Positions 11,384 to 19,492 of a DNA stretch of 64,000 bases are shown one piece after another. A program made the translations under genes and the position numbers. Position 1 is the first letter of the stretch, and every line of letters starts with the position of its first letter. Source of the stretch: Ralstonia wenshanensis (lineage in GTDB: Bacteria > Pseudomonadota > Gammaproteobacteria > Burkholderiales > Burkholderiaceae); NCBI RefSeq assembly GCF_021173085.1, contig NZ_CP076413.1, positions 1 to 64,000 of the forward strand, read 5' to 3'. The notes under the pieces are model-generated. The model was given only the letters and a program-made list of their open reading frames with translations. It made no database searches and was not told the DNA's origin.

Positions 11384-11775
11384 TTAATGGTGTGATCTCG
11401 GGCCGGTCAGGGCAGATCGTAGCAGCAGACCTTTGTTTGCACCAGGTCAGCTTTCCCCGGGGTTTCGCTTTGTACGCTATAGCCACGTTTTCGCTGGCGG
11501 GTATTGAGGCCAACGGACTACTAGCATCCACTTGGTGGTTGGGCCATTGCTGCGATGCAATAGTTGTTGGCCACTGCGCTTGTGAGGCCTATCCGATGGA
11601 GGGCAGCATCGGGGGTTACGATTGCCCCCAAGGACGAGTTCGTGGATGGGTGTGCCGGAGGGGTGACCCTTCTGGGTAACCTCTCCCCGGCAGTCATTGC
11701 TTACATTGAAACCCGTCAGAACAAGAAGCTAAGTCTTTGTTCTTGAGGGGGCTGCTTCAGTGTCGAGCTGATTTC
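11384..11775. other. Intergenic region upstream of the methyltransferase operon
   Basis: About 390 bp with no convincing gene. It should hold the promoter of the minus-strand methyltransferase operon; no clear hexamers were identified. Several short hairpins are visible, for example GGGGG...CCCCC near 11610-11630 and AGAACAA / TTGTTCT around 11718-11743. None has the T run of a terminator. Confidence 0.4.
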
Positions 11776-12261
11776 CTACGCGTGGTCGGCCGCCTCAGTC
11801 CCTCCCACCTTCCTCTTCGGCCCATTCTTACTAAACCGAACTCCCAAGGCCTTCCGAGCCATATCAAGCCCTTCCCCCTTGCCCGAAATCTTCAGAAGGG
11901 CATACCCCTCCAGCGACGCGCTCATCAGATCGCTACCCAAAGCAAACTGTGAATCCCGCATCCGCTCATAAATCTTTTCCAGGCGGTTCAGGCGCGGCCG
12001 CAGGGCATCGAATACCGCCAGATCACGCCGCATTTCCGCGAGGCTGAAGTTGCCCGGCAGCACGCCGGGGTTGTTCCCCAACACTTCCACTGCCTTGCGG
12101 CAGAACGCTTCCGATTTGTCGCCCATCTTCACCACGCCGCTGCGCTGTTCTGTCGACAGGTCAATCAGGCCGATGAGTTTGTCTTCCAACGACTTCAGGG
12201 CTGAGTCCACTGCGGCCAAGTCAGCCGTGCTGATCTGAAGAGAGATCAGATTTTGTGCCAT
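11776..12261 (-). CDS. Conserved hypothetical protein
   Basis: The 161-residue product (MAQNLISLQISTADLAAVDS...) is not recognised. It looks mainly alpha-helical and soluble, with no signal peptide, and ends in a basic tail (SKNGPKRKVGG). The ATG at 12261 was chosen over a TTG four codons upstream because a GAGGA ribosome-binding site lies 7 nt before it. It lies in the accessory region between the methyltransferase operon and a tandem repeat array, on the minus strand. GC-rich codon use here resembles the core genes rather than the operon to its left. Confidence 0.65.
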   Translation of the reverse strand: MAQNLISLQISTADLAAVDSALKSLEDKLIGLIDLSTEQRSGVVKMGDKSEAFCRKAVEVLGNNPGVLPGNFSLAEMRRDLAVFDALRPRLNRLEKIYERMRDSQFALGSDLMSASLEGYALLKISGKGEGLDMARKALGVRFSKNGPKRKVGGTEAADHA

Positions 12262-12395
12262 TGCTTTCCTCAATTTGATGTTGCTTGGTCATGCCGACTG
12301 GCACGACGGCCTCAGATTGGTTGTGGCAATGGCGTCTCGCAAGCGAAAGGCCGATTCTTGACGTTATTTGACGGACGTACGAGGCAAATTCCTAT

Positions 12396-12705
12396 TCGAA
12401 TGGGCCTTCGAGCCCCATCGATGGACCTCAAAGCTCCATGAGAGGAGCTCAAAGGTCCATCAATGCACCTCTGAGCTCCAGCAGTGGGGCAAAACTGTCC
12501 ACTCTTGAACCTCGGAGCTCGACCGATGGGGCAAAAAGCTCGACGCTTGCACCTCTGTGCTCCGCAAGTGAGCCCAAAAGGTCCACATTTGGATCTCGCA
12601 GGATCCATGAATGGAGCAAAAGGGTCCGCCCTTCGGGCTCCGACCTCCATGAGCGGACAAAAAAGCTCGAGGCTTGGACCTCTATGCTGCATGAATAGAC
12701 CTTGA
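12396..12705. repeat. Degenerate 42-43-bp tandem repeat array
   Basis: About seven units follow one another, with clear unit starts at 12438, 12480, 12522, 12564, 12607 and 12649 (spacings 42, 42, 42, 43, 42) and partial units on both sides. Each unit carries a purine-rich core such as GGGGCAAAA, then a GTCC or GCTC element, and ends near CTC(C/G). Units are strongly diverged, so the array is old. The minus strand is open over the whole array (12312-12740) and would encode 14-residue repeats of the type AQRCKRRAFCPIGR. No good start or ribosome site supports that frame. Confidence 0.7.
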
Positions 12706-12826
12706 GACTCCTCTGGAGAAGCTTGGAGGTCCGCTCCCAAGAATCAGATTTTTCTGGAGGCCCGCATCGCTATAATTCCCCCCGCTGCTGCTCCAACGGC
12801 AGCCGGGTCTGGCGATCCGTGGTTTT

Positions 12827-13011
12827 TCCAAGAGGGGCTGATGTCATGCACGGTCAGCCCCGAGCACTCGCTCGCGCGTTTTATGGCGGGCCGGGTGGGG
12901 AGACCTTCGGGTCTGCCGGTTTTCTTGGAGCCGGTTCGCCAGCCTCGCCGTCGGGCCCGCCACCTCGTCTGGCGACGAATGACGGGCCTCTTAATCATCC
13001 AAGAGGCTGTC
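12827..13011 (+). ncRNA. C4/Icd-like antisense-RNA leader (P4/P1-type)
   Basis: This leader precedes the small gene at 13012. It contains a compact GC-rich fold with stems GGGGAGACC/GGTCTGCC around 12897-12920 and GCCGG around 12915-12935. The motif TCCAAGA occurs twice, at 12827-12833 and 12998-13004, each followed by GG and then CTG...TCATG. Its complement TCTTGGA sits inside the folded core at 12923-12929. In P1/P7 C4 and P4 CI RNAs, a short folded RNA pairs with two sites in its own leader to stop expression of the downstream gene. The in-frame shadow peptide here (MAGRVGRPSGLPVFLEP) also resembles the peptide-like shadows typical of such Icd/Ash leaders. The family assignment is by recollection and layout, not by a covariance search. 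Confidence 0.55.
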
Positions 13012-13380
13012 ATGGCTGCAAATCACAGCGGGCACCGCCCCGCGTCTTATCCATCTCCACCCGAACCACCCACGCACGCGCCCACGTCGCCTGACGCAGG
13101 CACGCTCACCAAAAATCGCACCTATCTGAACGGCGCAATGGCAGCGCAGGCGTATCTCAAGCGAGTACGCACCGCCATGCGCACACACGGCCAATGCCGG
13201 CCGGGCATGCTGCGTGAAGAGCTTCAACACCTCTCCGTACACGCATTCCCGCCGGCATTCATCAAAGGCTTTGTGGACGCGATCGATGCCTACGTTTCGA
13301 TGTCGCTCGGGGGCCGCGACGTTGATCCGCAGACGTGGGATGTATTGGCCGCCATCGAGCGGCGTGGCTACAGCCAATAA
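13012..13380 (+). CDS. Small hypothetical protein behind C4-like leader
   Basis: The 122-residue product (MAANHSGHRPASYPSP...) is not recognised. The N-terminus is Pro/Ser/His-rich and probably disordered to about residue 35; the rest looks helical (AAQAYLKRVRTAMRTHG..., VDAIDAYVSMSLGG). The ATG at 13012 has an AAGAGG ribosome site 6 nt upstream; the frame is open from 12841 but that extension overlaps the structured leader. The leader repeat covers this ribosome site, so translation or transcription may be controlled by the C4-like RNA. In phages such genes are often cell-division inhibitors or antirepressors; nothing in this protein shows that directly. Confidence 0.6.
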   Translation: MAANHSGHRPASYPSPPEPPTHAPTSPDAGTLTKNRTYLNGAMAAQAYLKRVRTAMRTHGQCRPGMLREELQHLSVHAFPPAFIKGFVDAIDAYVSMSLGGRDVDPQTWDVLAAIERRGYSQ

Positions 13381-13492
13381 GAAAAGATTGACGCATTCCC
13401 GTGACGGGCGGGAATGCCAGTAGAGGTAATGGCTCAGGGCGCGCTCCGCTCTGGCCCTGGATGGCCGCCATGCGTGGTAGCGCGCAGATTCG

Positions 13493-13792
13493 CTAACGTC
13501 CGTGACGCCCATCAATCCGATACCCAGGCTCCCAAGTCACCGTAGCCGGCGCCAGTTCCTGTTCAATTGACGCCTTGTGCTTCTCGCCCAGGTAGTCGTC
13601 CTCAATCAAGAACGTGATGGCGGCCGGAAACAATTCCCGTAGCCGTTGGCATGCGTGCGTTTCAAAGAACCACGCTCGCGCCTCGTCGGCATCGATTGCT
13701 AGTTTGATGACATCCTGCGCAACGGGCAGTGACTGGGCGATGCCCCGATGCGGCTCTGGGCTGTAGGGGTAGAAGGTCGGAGTTGTCGCCAT
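13493..13792 (-). CDS. Small hypothetical protein
   Basis: The 99-residue product (MATTPTFYPYSPEPHRGIAQ...) is not recognised. It has a Pro/Tyr-rich start and then an alpha/beta-looking core (VIKLAIDADEARAWFFETHACQRLRELFP). The ATG at 13792 was preferred to an upstream TTG; the ribosome-binding site is weak. It faces the preceding gene tail to tail. The upstream region on its own strand may hold a second leader element of the type seen before the gene at 13012. Confidence 0.5.
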   Translation of the reverse strand: MATTPTFYPYSPEPHRGIAQSLPVAQDVIKLAIDADEARAWFFETHACQRLRELFPAAITFLIEDDYLGEKHKASIEQELAPATVTWEPGYRIDGRHGR

Positions 13793-14144
13793 GCGCCTAG
13801 CCTGAAGGTCACGTTTGTAGTGACGCAATATAGCGCCGCCCCTCCGCCTTCGGCGTATGGCGTGGTGGGCGCTACACCGGAACCATGGTCTGTCAGGAGA
13901 CAGCTACCGCCCCAATACTCAACTTTCCTCAGCCCCGCCGTTAGCACGCGCGCGCAGATGGTAGTTTCCAGCCTGATACGGCGTGTCAGGCGCAAGCCCT
14001 GCACAGCCAACAAAAAATAAGCGCAGTGCGCGTGCTGGCATGAACGGGTCATCGCCAGTACGCCCCACGGGTGAGGAAGCCCCTCGGCACAGCGTCGGCC
14101 CTGCACGGTCAGTGGCCTTTGCATTGTTTTGAGGGGAAAGCCGC
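13793..14144. other. Intergenic region, possible second leader on minus strand
   Basis: About 350 bp between two divergent small genes. No gene is supported. The minus strand is open for much of the stretch, and its shadow translations (for example FFVGCAGLAPDTPYQAG) look like those of phage-type Icd/Ash leaders. No fold was worked out in detail. Confidence 0.3.
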
Positions 14145-14903
14145 ATGCAGTCTCATACGCCATCTGCGGTACGGTTGGTAGACAATCGGCGTGGCCGCAT
14201 TTCGCTGCAGTATCTCGAAGAGGCCCAGCAACATCGGGTGCGTACCAGCATCCGGGCGATTGCGGCACGCTCGCTCTATCAATGGGATGAAGCCGAGCCG
14301 CACCAGGCCGACGTGCTGGTGCTGGAGGGCGAGCAAGCCGACGTGCGCGCGGCAGGCCCCTTCAAGCTATGGCTGGGTCAGCCGGCGCCCGACGTGTTTG
14401 GCGAAGACGTATTCAATCTGCCGCGCGCCTTCAGCACCCCCATGCTCTGGGGCGTGCTTGATCTGATCGCGCTGCGGCTGATGGACAGTCGCAGGCAACC
14501 TATCGAGGCCGGCAGCACATCGTTCATCCAGACCGATACCGCCACCGGCATCGCGCCCGATACCGCCACGACCGACAAACCCGCATACCGCTTGCTCAGG
14601 CCCGTCACGCTCGATGCGCACTTCAGCCAACCGCGCTTTCGTGTGGCAATGGACGATATGACCGCGCGCCCTGTCAGCCTGGACGAACTCGTCCATCACG
14701 GCGCACTTGAACTCGAAGAGGCGCGCCTGCTGCTGCGCACGCTCAAGGAGCGCGGCGCGTTGGAGATCTGCGTGGGCAATCAAGCCAATCCAACCATTGC
14801 GCCAGTGCAGCCGCTGCACGCCGGGCCGCCTCATGCCGGGCCGCCGCCCGATGGCTGGTTGTCACGCGCACGCCGCTGGTTGCACGGGCGCGCCGGCCAG
14901 TGA
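14145..14903 (+). CDS. Conserved hypothetical protein, possible winged-helix C-terminus
   Basis: The 252-residue product is not recognised as a named family. The first 110 residues look alpha/beta (LQYLEEAQQHRVRTSIRAIA..., ADVLVLEGEQADV). A Thr/Ala/Asp-rich linker lies around 128-146. The region at about 175-210 (VSLDELVHHGALELEEARLLLRTLKERGALEI) has the pattern of a winged-helix DNA-binding or scaffold domain. The C-terminus is Pro/Gly/Arg-rich. No signal peptide or membrane segment is seen. It lies upstream of a LuxR regulator in the same direction with a 237-bp gap. A role in regulation is a guess. Confidence 0.6.
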   Translation: MQSHTPSAVRLVDNRRGRISLQYLEEAQQHRVRTSIRAIAARSLYQWDEAEPHQADVLVLEGEQADVRAAGPFKLWLGQPAPDVFGEDVFNLPRAFSTPMLWGVLDLIALRLMDSRRQPIEAGSTSFIQTDTATGIAPDTATTDKPAYRLLRPVTLDAHFSQPRFRVAMDDMTARPVSLDELVHHGALELEEARLLLRTLKERGALEICVGNQANPTIAPVQPLHAGPPHAGPPPDGWLSRARRWLHGRAGQ

Positions 14904-15140
14904 CTAGTAACGGCAGCAACTGGGGCCTTTCGCCTGTGCGCTGTCTGTGCCCCATGTGTGGGCTTGAGTCCGCAACCTTCCGCAGGGTCTACAAGGTCCC
15001 GGCCGTGCGCGGTATCGGCATGCACGCATCCACAGCGCTGGTGCAGAGCGCGAGCGCCCCTTGCGGTGTGCCATGAGCGCGCTGCTTGATGTCTCGCCCT
15101 GCCGGGTCGGTCCAGCATTCTCAGGTGCAGTAGGGTGGCA

Positions 15141-16142
15141 ATGACGCTTTCGCTTAACGATCTTCAATTGCTGACGGCGCTCGTCGGCAGCCTGCACGAG
15201 GCATCGCCCGACAGCGTGGCCGAGCGGCCAGCGGTGGCACGCAAGCTTGAATCATTGCTGGGCATTGATGTCATGTCGCACATCGTCCGGCACGAGGCCA
15301 ACCCCGTTCCCATCCACACCTCCACGTGGGGCCGCGATCTCCAATTGAATGCGGACTACAAGCTGTACTTCCATGCGGTCGACCCGATCTCCCCGCTGTT
15401 GCACCGTCGCGCAGACCCGCTGCTCGTGGAGGGGATCATTGGCCGGCGCAGCCTGCAGCGCACGGAATACTTCACCGATTTCCTCACGCTGTACAAGGTC
15501 TACCCCGGGATGAGCCTGTGCCTGGATGCCGGCGGCGGAACCTTGCTCGATTACCGCCTGGGCACGAGTGAAGTCGGCCGCGTCTTTGGCGAGCGCGAGT
15601 TGCGCATTCTCGATCTGCTGCGGCCACACCTCATCAACGCCCACCGGCAACGCGCCTTCGCCGCGTTGGAGGGCGATGAACACGCCGCAAGCAGCCGCCC
15701 GTCGTTCGTGCTCGACCCGGCGCGGGCCCCACAACCCAACCGCGCCGCAGAAGCGCTGATGGCGGGGTGGGAGGCAAGCGAACGCGAAGGGTTGCTACTG
15801 CTGTTGAACCGTATCGCGCTAGGCGCGAGCGAGCCGATGCAGTGGGCCGGGTTCGATCTCTGCACAAAGTTCGAACACGCCGCAGATGGCCGCATCGTTC
15901 ACCGGCTGTATCTGACGGCTGGCACCGTGGGCTCGGGGGCGTGGTTCCAGCAGAAGTTCAAGGTGACACGGCGCGAAGGCGAGGTGTGCGAACTGCTGCT
16001 CAAGGGCCTGTCGGATAAACAGATCTCCAAGGCGCTGAACATCAGCTACTGGACCGTGCGCAGCCATGTCGGGCGCGTTCTGGACAAGCTTGGGATTGAA
16101 TCGCGCAGTGCTGTCGCTGCGCGTGTCATGGCTGCGCGCTGA
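15141..16142 (+). CDS. LuxR-family transcriptional regulator
   Basis: The 333-residue product ends in a GerE/LuxR-type helix-turn-helix (about residues 272-330) with the hallmark pattern TRREGEVCELLLKGLSDKQISKALNISYWTVRSHVGRVLDKLGI. The N-terminal 250 residues are a probable ligand-sensing region with no recognisable receiver phosphorylation site, so it is not a standard NarL-type response regulator. ATG 15141 was chosen over GTG 15135 because of the AGGGTGG stretch just before it. It is convergent with the GH30 gene. Its target and ligand are unknown; nothing in the neighbourhood looks like a luxI gene. Confidence 0.85.
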   Translation: MTLSLNDLQLLTALVGSLHEASPDSVAERPAVARKLESLLGIDVMSHIVRHEANPVPIHTSTWGRDLQLNADYKLYFHAVDPISPLLHRRADPLLVEGIIGRRSLQRTEYFTDFLTLYKVYPGMSLCLDAGGGTLLDYRLGTSEVGRVFGERELRILDLLRPHLINAHRQRAFAALEGDEHAASSRPSFVLDPARAPQPNRAAEALMAGWEASEREGLLLLLNRIALGASEPMQWAGFDLCTKFEHAADGRIVHRLYLTAGTVGSGAWFQQKFKVTRREGEVCELLLKGLSDKQISKALNISYWTVRSHVGRVLDKLGIESRSAVAARVMAAR

Positions 16143-16213
16143 TGCGGGCGACGACGGCCGCGCCAAGGCGGCCGATCCGAGATCCTTGATTCCCGATGCT
16201 GCCGCGGCGGCGC

Positions 16214-18250
16214 CTAGTTCACCAACGTAGTAATGCTCTTCGCCGGCAGCGTCACCGTGAATGTATTCCCGCTCACCCCCACCGGCGCCTGCTGCTCAAA
16301 CGTGGCACTCGCCGTCGTCCGGTACGGCGTCAGGCTGGTCACCGTGCGCCCTGCAGAGTTGATCGACGTCGTCAGGGTCACGTCTGTGCTGTTCTCGTTC
16401 ACCAGCACCACCACGGCCTTGTTGTCGACGGCGCCCGCAGGCGTGCCGAACGCAGAAACCCGCACGCCCTTCTGCGGCAACGTTGTCGTGTCGTAGCGCA
16501 CGTAGCCCGGACGGATGAAGTACGCAAAGTGCTTCAGGCCGATGCCGAAGTAGGTGGGCTTGTTGTCCGAGCCGATCAGGCCGGTGGGCTGGGCATCGTT
16601 GGAGTTGACCAGCCACCAGTAGACGTACGCGTTGTACTGCCCCAGCGTAAAGCCGTCGTGGATCTCCTTTGCAATGGCAATGGCATCGTCAATGCTGGTC
16701 TGCCAGGCCGTCTTGTTGTCGGCCTTGTTGACGGAGTCCAGGAAGTGTTCGGTCATCCAGACGTCCTTGCCCAGCCTCCGGGCTGACGTCGGATATGCGG
16801 GCACGCCGCCGTACAGGTGGCCGCCAATGATCGAGACGTTGGCGGCCGCATTGGCATCGCCCAGCAGCGTGTCCGCCGTGGCCTGAGAAAAGTAGAACGA
16901 TTCCGGTGCCATCAGCTTGGTCGTGGTGCCGGCCACCGCTGCCGCGCCTTGGGTGGCAGTCCAGGCGCGCATGTCGTCGGGGCTCCAGAGGCAGGATTCG
17001 TAGGTCGCCGGGTCCCAGTCCGGTTCGTTCTGCAGGGATACGGCGTAGAGCCTCACGTTGCGCGTGGCGGCATAGCGGATGTAGCTGTTCAGGTACTTGG
17101 CGTAGTCGGCGTAGCGGGCTGGGTCCAGGCGCCCGCTGTAGAGCGGGTTGCTGCGGGTGGTGTTGACGATCTTCATGCTGGCCGGCGGCGTCCACGGCGA
17201 TGCAAAGACGAGCGCACCGCGTGCCTGGGCGGCGGCGCCGTTCTCAAGCTCGGCTGTCCACTGCGTGGTGTCGGCCGTCTGCGTGGTGGTGTTCCACTCG
17301 GCGGGCGCAATGCGCAGCCGCAGGATGGACAGCCCAAGGCTGTCGGTCAGGCTGGTGCCGAACAGCGCGTTCAGGCGGTCGTCGGCCATCTTGCTGTAGT
17401 ACCAGGCCGCCGAGCCGCCGAACCCCTGGATGGTCTGTTTCGCGCTGCCAAAGTTGATGGCGGCGGCCGCAGCGGCGGGCTTGATGGTGAGCGCCGTGCT
17501 GACCAGGGCCGTGCGGTAGTGCGCGCTGTCCCGCGGCACGAACGTGGCCTGCAGGATCACGCTGCCGGCCGTGCTGGTGGTGGCGGCGCTCAGCGGTGCG
17601 CCATCGGCGGTGGTGTAAGAGGCTGGGTCCACCGTGCCCTGAATGCCGTACAGCGCGTAGGGCACGGTGGAGACCTGCGCAGGCGTCAGCGCCGCGCCTT
17701 GCGTCACGGCAGCAGGCAAGTCCCACCGCACGGGCGGCTCGGCCTTGTTGACGGTCAGCGTGCGCACGGCGGTGGTGCTGGCGTATTTGGTCGTGTCCTG
17801 CGGCGTGAATGTCACCGACAGGGTTTGCGTGCCGACCTCCGGCTTGGTCCCGATTGCCGGCGAATACGTGAAGGTGCCGGGCACATTGGCGGTGGCGTTC
17901 AACTGCGCGGTGCTGAGCGCCGTGCCCCATGCGATCGATGCGGGCGTCAGCCAGGTGATCGTCGGGGTGGGCGTTGTTGGCGCAGGCGAGGGGGCAGGCG
18001 TGGGAGCTGGAGTTGGTGCTGGCGTCGGCGTAGTAGTCGTCGGCGCGGGTGCTGGTGCCGGGCTGGCCCCGGGGCTCGACGTTGCGACTGGCGCAGTGGT
18101 TGCGGCAGTGGACGAGTCTGCAGGCGTGTCGGCGCCGCCGCCGCAGGCCGCCAGCCCCAGGCTCAGCAAACCGATCACCATGCTCCGCGCGAGGTGTGGA
18201 TGCGGGTCTTGCGGCGCGCGCGTTCTTCTCGACGTCAACGTCAACGACAT
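16214..18250 (-). CDS. GH30-family glycoside hydrolase lipoprotein
   Basis: Predicted secreted or surface-bound endo-acting glycosidase. The 678-residue protein starts with a lipoprotein signal ending in LAAC (C36), so it should be lipid-anchored. A Pro/Thr/Ala linker (about 62-98) is followed by two Ig-like domains of the MBG type (about 99-258). The GH30 barrel starts near 265 with the family motif IQGFGGSAAWYYS. The acid/base Glu lies in LQNEPD (E409) and the nucleophile in MTEHFLDS (E501). A short beta domain closes the protein, ending in VTLPAKSITTLVN. The closest known activities are glucuronoxylan endo-xylanases of GH30, but the exact substrate cannot be read. The ATG at 18250 was chosen; the frame starts 4 codons earlier with TTG. 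Plant cell-wall attack would suit a plant-associated Ralstonia. Confidence 0.88.
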   Translation of the reverse strand: MSLTLTSRRTRAPQDPHPHLARSMVIGLLSLGLAACGGGADTPADSSTAATTAPVATSSPGASPAPAPAPTTTTPTPAPTPAPTPAPSPAPTTPTPTITWLTPASIAWGTALSTAQLNATANVPGTFTYSPAIGTKPEVGTQTLSVTFTPQDTTKYASTTAVRTLTVNKAEPPVRWDLPAAVTQGAALTPAQVSTVPYALYGIQGTVDPASYTTADGAPLSAATTSTAGSVILQATFVPRDSAHYRTALVSTALTIKPAAAAAAINFGSAKQTIQGFGGSAAWYYSKMADDRLNALFGTSLTDSLGLSILRLRIAPAEWNTTTQTADTTQWTAELENGAAAQARGALVFASPWTPPASMKIVNTTRSNPLYSGRLDPARYADYAKYLNSYIRYAATRNVRLYAVSLQNEPDWDPATYESCLWSPDDMRAWTATQGAAAVAGTTTKLMAPESFYFSQATADTLLGDANAAANVSIIGGHLYGGVPAYPTSARRLGKDVWMTEHFLDSVNKADNKTAWQTSIDDAIAIAKEIHDGFTLGQYNAYVYWWLVNSNDAQPTGLIGSDNKPTYFGIGLKHFAYFIRPGYVRYDTTTLPQKGVRVSAFGTPAGAVDNKAVVVLVNENSTDVTLTTSINSAGRTVTSLTPYRTTASATFEQQAPVGVSGNTFTVTLPAKSITTLVN

Positions 18251-18721
18251 GTCTGGGCTCAATTTTTTGATGGGTTACGCGGGCAGCCACCCCCTACGAA
18301 AGTGGGGTGCGCCGTATTGAGCACGCGGTATCCCATGTCGCCTCAGCACGCGTCAAGGCAAGAGCGGGGCTGTTGAGAGTTCTTGAAAATCCCCATGGCT
18401 TCGCGCCATGAACAAGCCGGTCGGGCGCACCAAACCTGCGCTGCACGCAAGGCGGCCTTGGCGCAACGCACTGCGGCCCGCGCTGTTGCGCTTGGGGTAT
18501 CGATGCGCGGGGCAGGGCGTTCCAAATCGGTGCGGCCCGCACCAACTCCAAGCGGCTGATGCCCGCATCCGGCAGCGCACGCCTCGCCCACGGGCAGCGC
18601 CCAGGCAATCAATCGCCCGCGGTGCAGCCCAGCAAGCCGCTTCTTGTTGCATGGCACAAAACTCGCATAAGCAGTGGGCGACCGGTCAGACCACGACCGC
18701 GTCTTTCTCAAACGTCGGCCC
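18251..18721. other. Divergent intergenic region between GH30 and GntR genes
   Basis: About 470 bp with no supported gene. Open frames exist on both strands but have no ribosome sites or family patterns, and the minus-strand ones have the Cys/Trp/Arg-rich look of repeat-derived intergenic DNA. A palindrome GGTC-A-GACC at 18684-18692, 30 nt before the GntR start, resembles the TGGTC..GACCA operators of FadR-type regulators and could be an autoregulatory site. Confidence 0.4.
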
Positions 18722-19471
18722 ATGCACAGCATTCCATCCTCCGTCGCGCAAGCACTCCAGCAACGCATCCTGAGCGGCGATTACCCGAGTGGCAGCCGCC
18801 TGCCGCCGCAGCGTGAGTTGGCGGAAACGCTGGGCGTGAGCCGCGCATCGTTGCGCGAGGCGCTGACAGTGCTTGAGACGCTGGGACTGGTCGACATCCT
18901 CCCGAGCCGGGGCGTGGTGGTGCGCGGTACGCAGGCCAGCGCCGAGCGCATGCATCGCCCGTTTGCCACGCCGGCGCTGGGCACGCTGTCGCCGCGTCAG
19001 TTGATTGAGCTGCGTCTGGTGCTGGAGCCCGGCTGGACGGCGCTGGCCGCCGCGCGCATGCATGCCGCCGGCCTGCGCCACCTGCAATGGCTGCAGCAGC
19101 AATTGGCCCACGCGCTGGAGCGCAATGATTTGCTGAGCGCGGCCGAGGCCGACTTGCACTTCCACTTGCTGCTCGCGCAGTTGTCGGGCAACCCGGGTTT
19201 GATGGCGATGGCCGGGCAGTTGGAGCACGCCATCGGCCACAGCCTGCGCCTGCCCTTTGCGCGCAATGGCGCAGACGACCACCCCGCGCACGAGCACGAC
19301 GCCATCGTGCAGGCCGTTGCCGCGGGCGATGCCGCCGCCAGTGCAGAGGCCATGCGCGAGCACCTGTTGTCGGCGGCGCGCCGCAGCGGCATCGACCTGA
19401 ATGCCGCGCCAGCCGCGCCCGAACCCATGCAGCACGAATCGGTTTCCTTTCGCCTCGTCTCGATTTCCTGA
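18722..19471 (+). CDS. GntR-family (FadR/FCD subfamily) transcriptional regulator
   Basis: The 249-residue product has an N-terminal winged helix (about 5-72) with the GntR pattern LPPQRELAETLGVSRASLREALTVLETLGLVDI. An all-helical FCD ligand-binding domain follows (about 85-235) with the typical LIELRLVLEP start and metal-site His positions around HEHDAIVQAV. The start at 18722 (MHSIPSSV) leaves a compact N-terminus; the open frame extends 48 nt upstream. It lies 21 bp before the ABC-transporter genes and most likely controls them in response to the transported compound. Confidence 0.88.
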   Translation: MHSIPSSVAQALQQRILSGDYPSGSRLPPQRELAETLGVSRASLREALTVLETLGLVDILPSRGVVVRGTQASAERMHRPFATPALGTLSPRQLIELRLVLEPGWTALAAARMHAAGLRHLQWLQQQLAHALERNDLLSAAEADLHFHLLLAQLSGNPGLMAMAGQLEHAIGHSLRLPFARNGADDHPAHEHDAIVQAVAAGDAAASAEAMREHLLSAARRSGIDLNAAPAAPEPMQHESVSFRLVSIS

Positions 19472-19492
19472 ATTTCCTGAAGGAGTTTTTGA

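Noticed and set aside
12396-12705. Repeat array as a CRISPR
   Set aside because: The units are contiguous diverged tandem copies without alternating conserved repeat and unique spacer, and no cas genes are near.
12312-12740. 142-codon minus-strand frame across the tandem repeat array
   Set aside because: It is open and repeats every 14 residues, but there is no ribosome site or family pattern and one unit is 43 bp long. I list the DNA repeat and not a gene.
18343-18768. 141-codon minus-strand frame in the GH30/GntR gap
   Set aside because: It has a Cys/Trp/Arg-rich composition without domain pattern and overlaps the start of the GntR gene; I treat it as intergenic.
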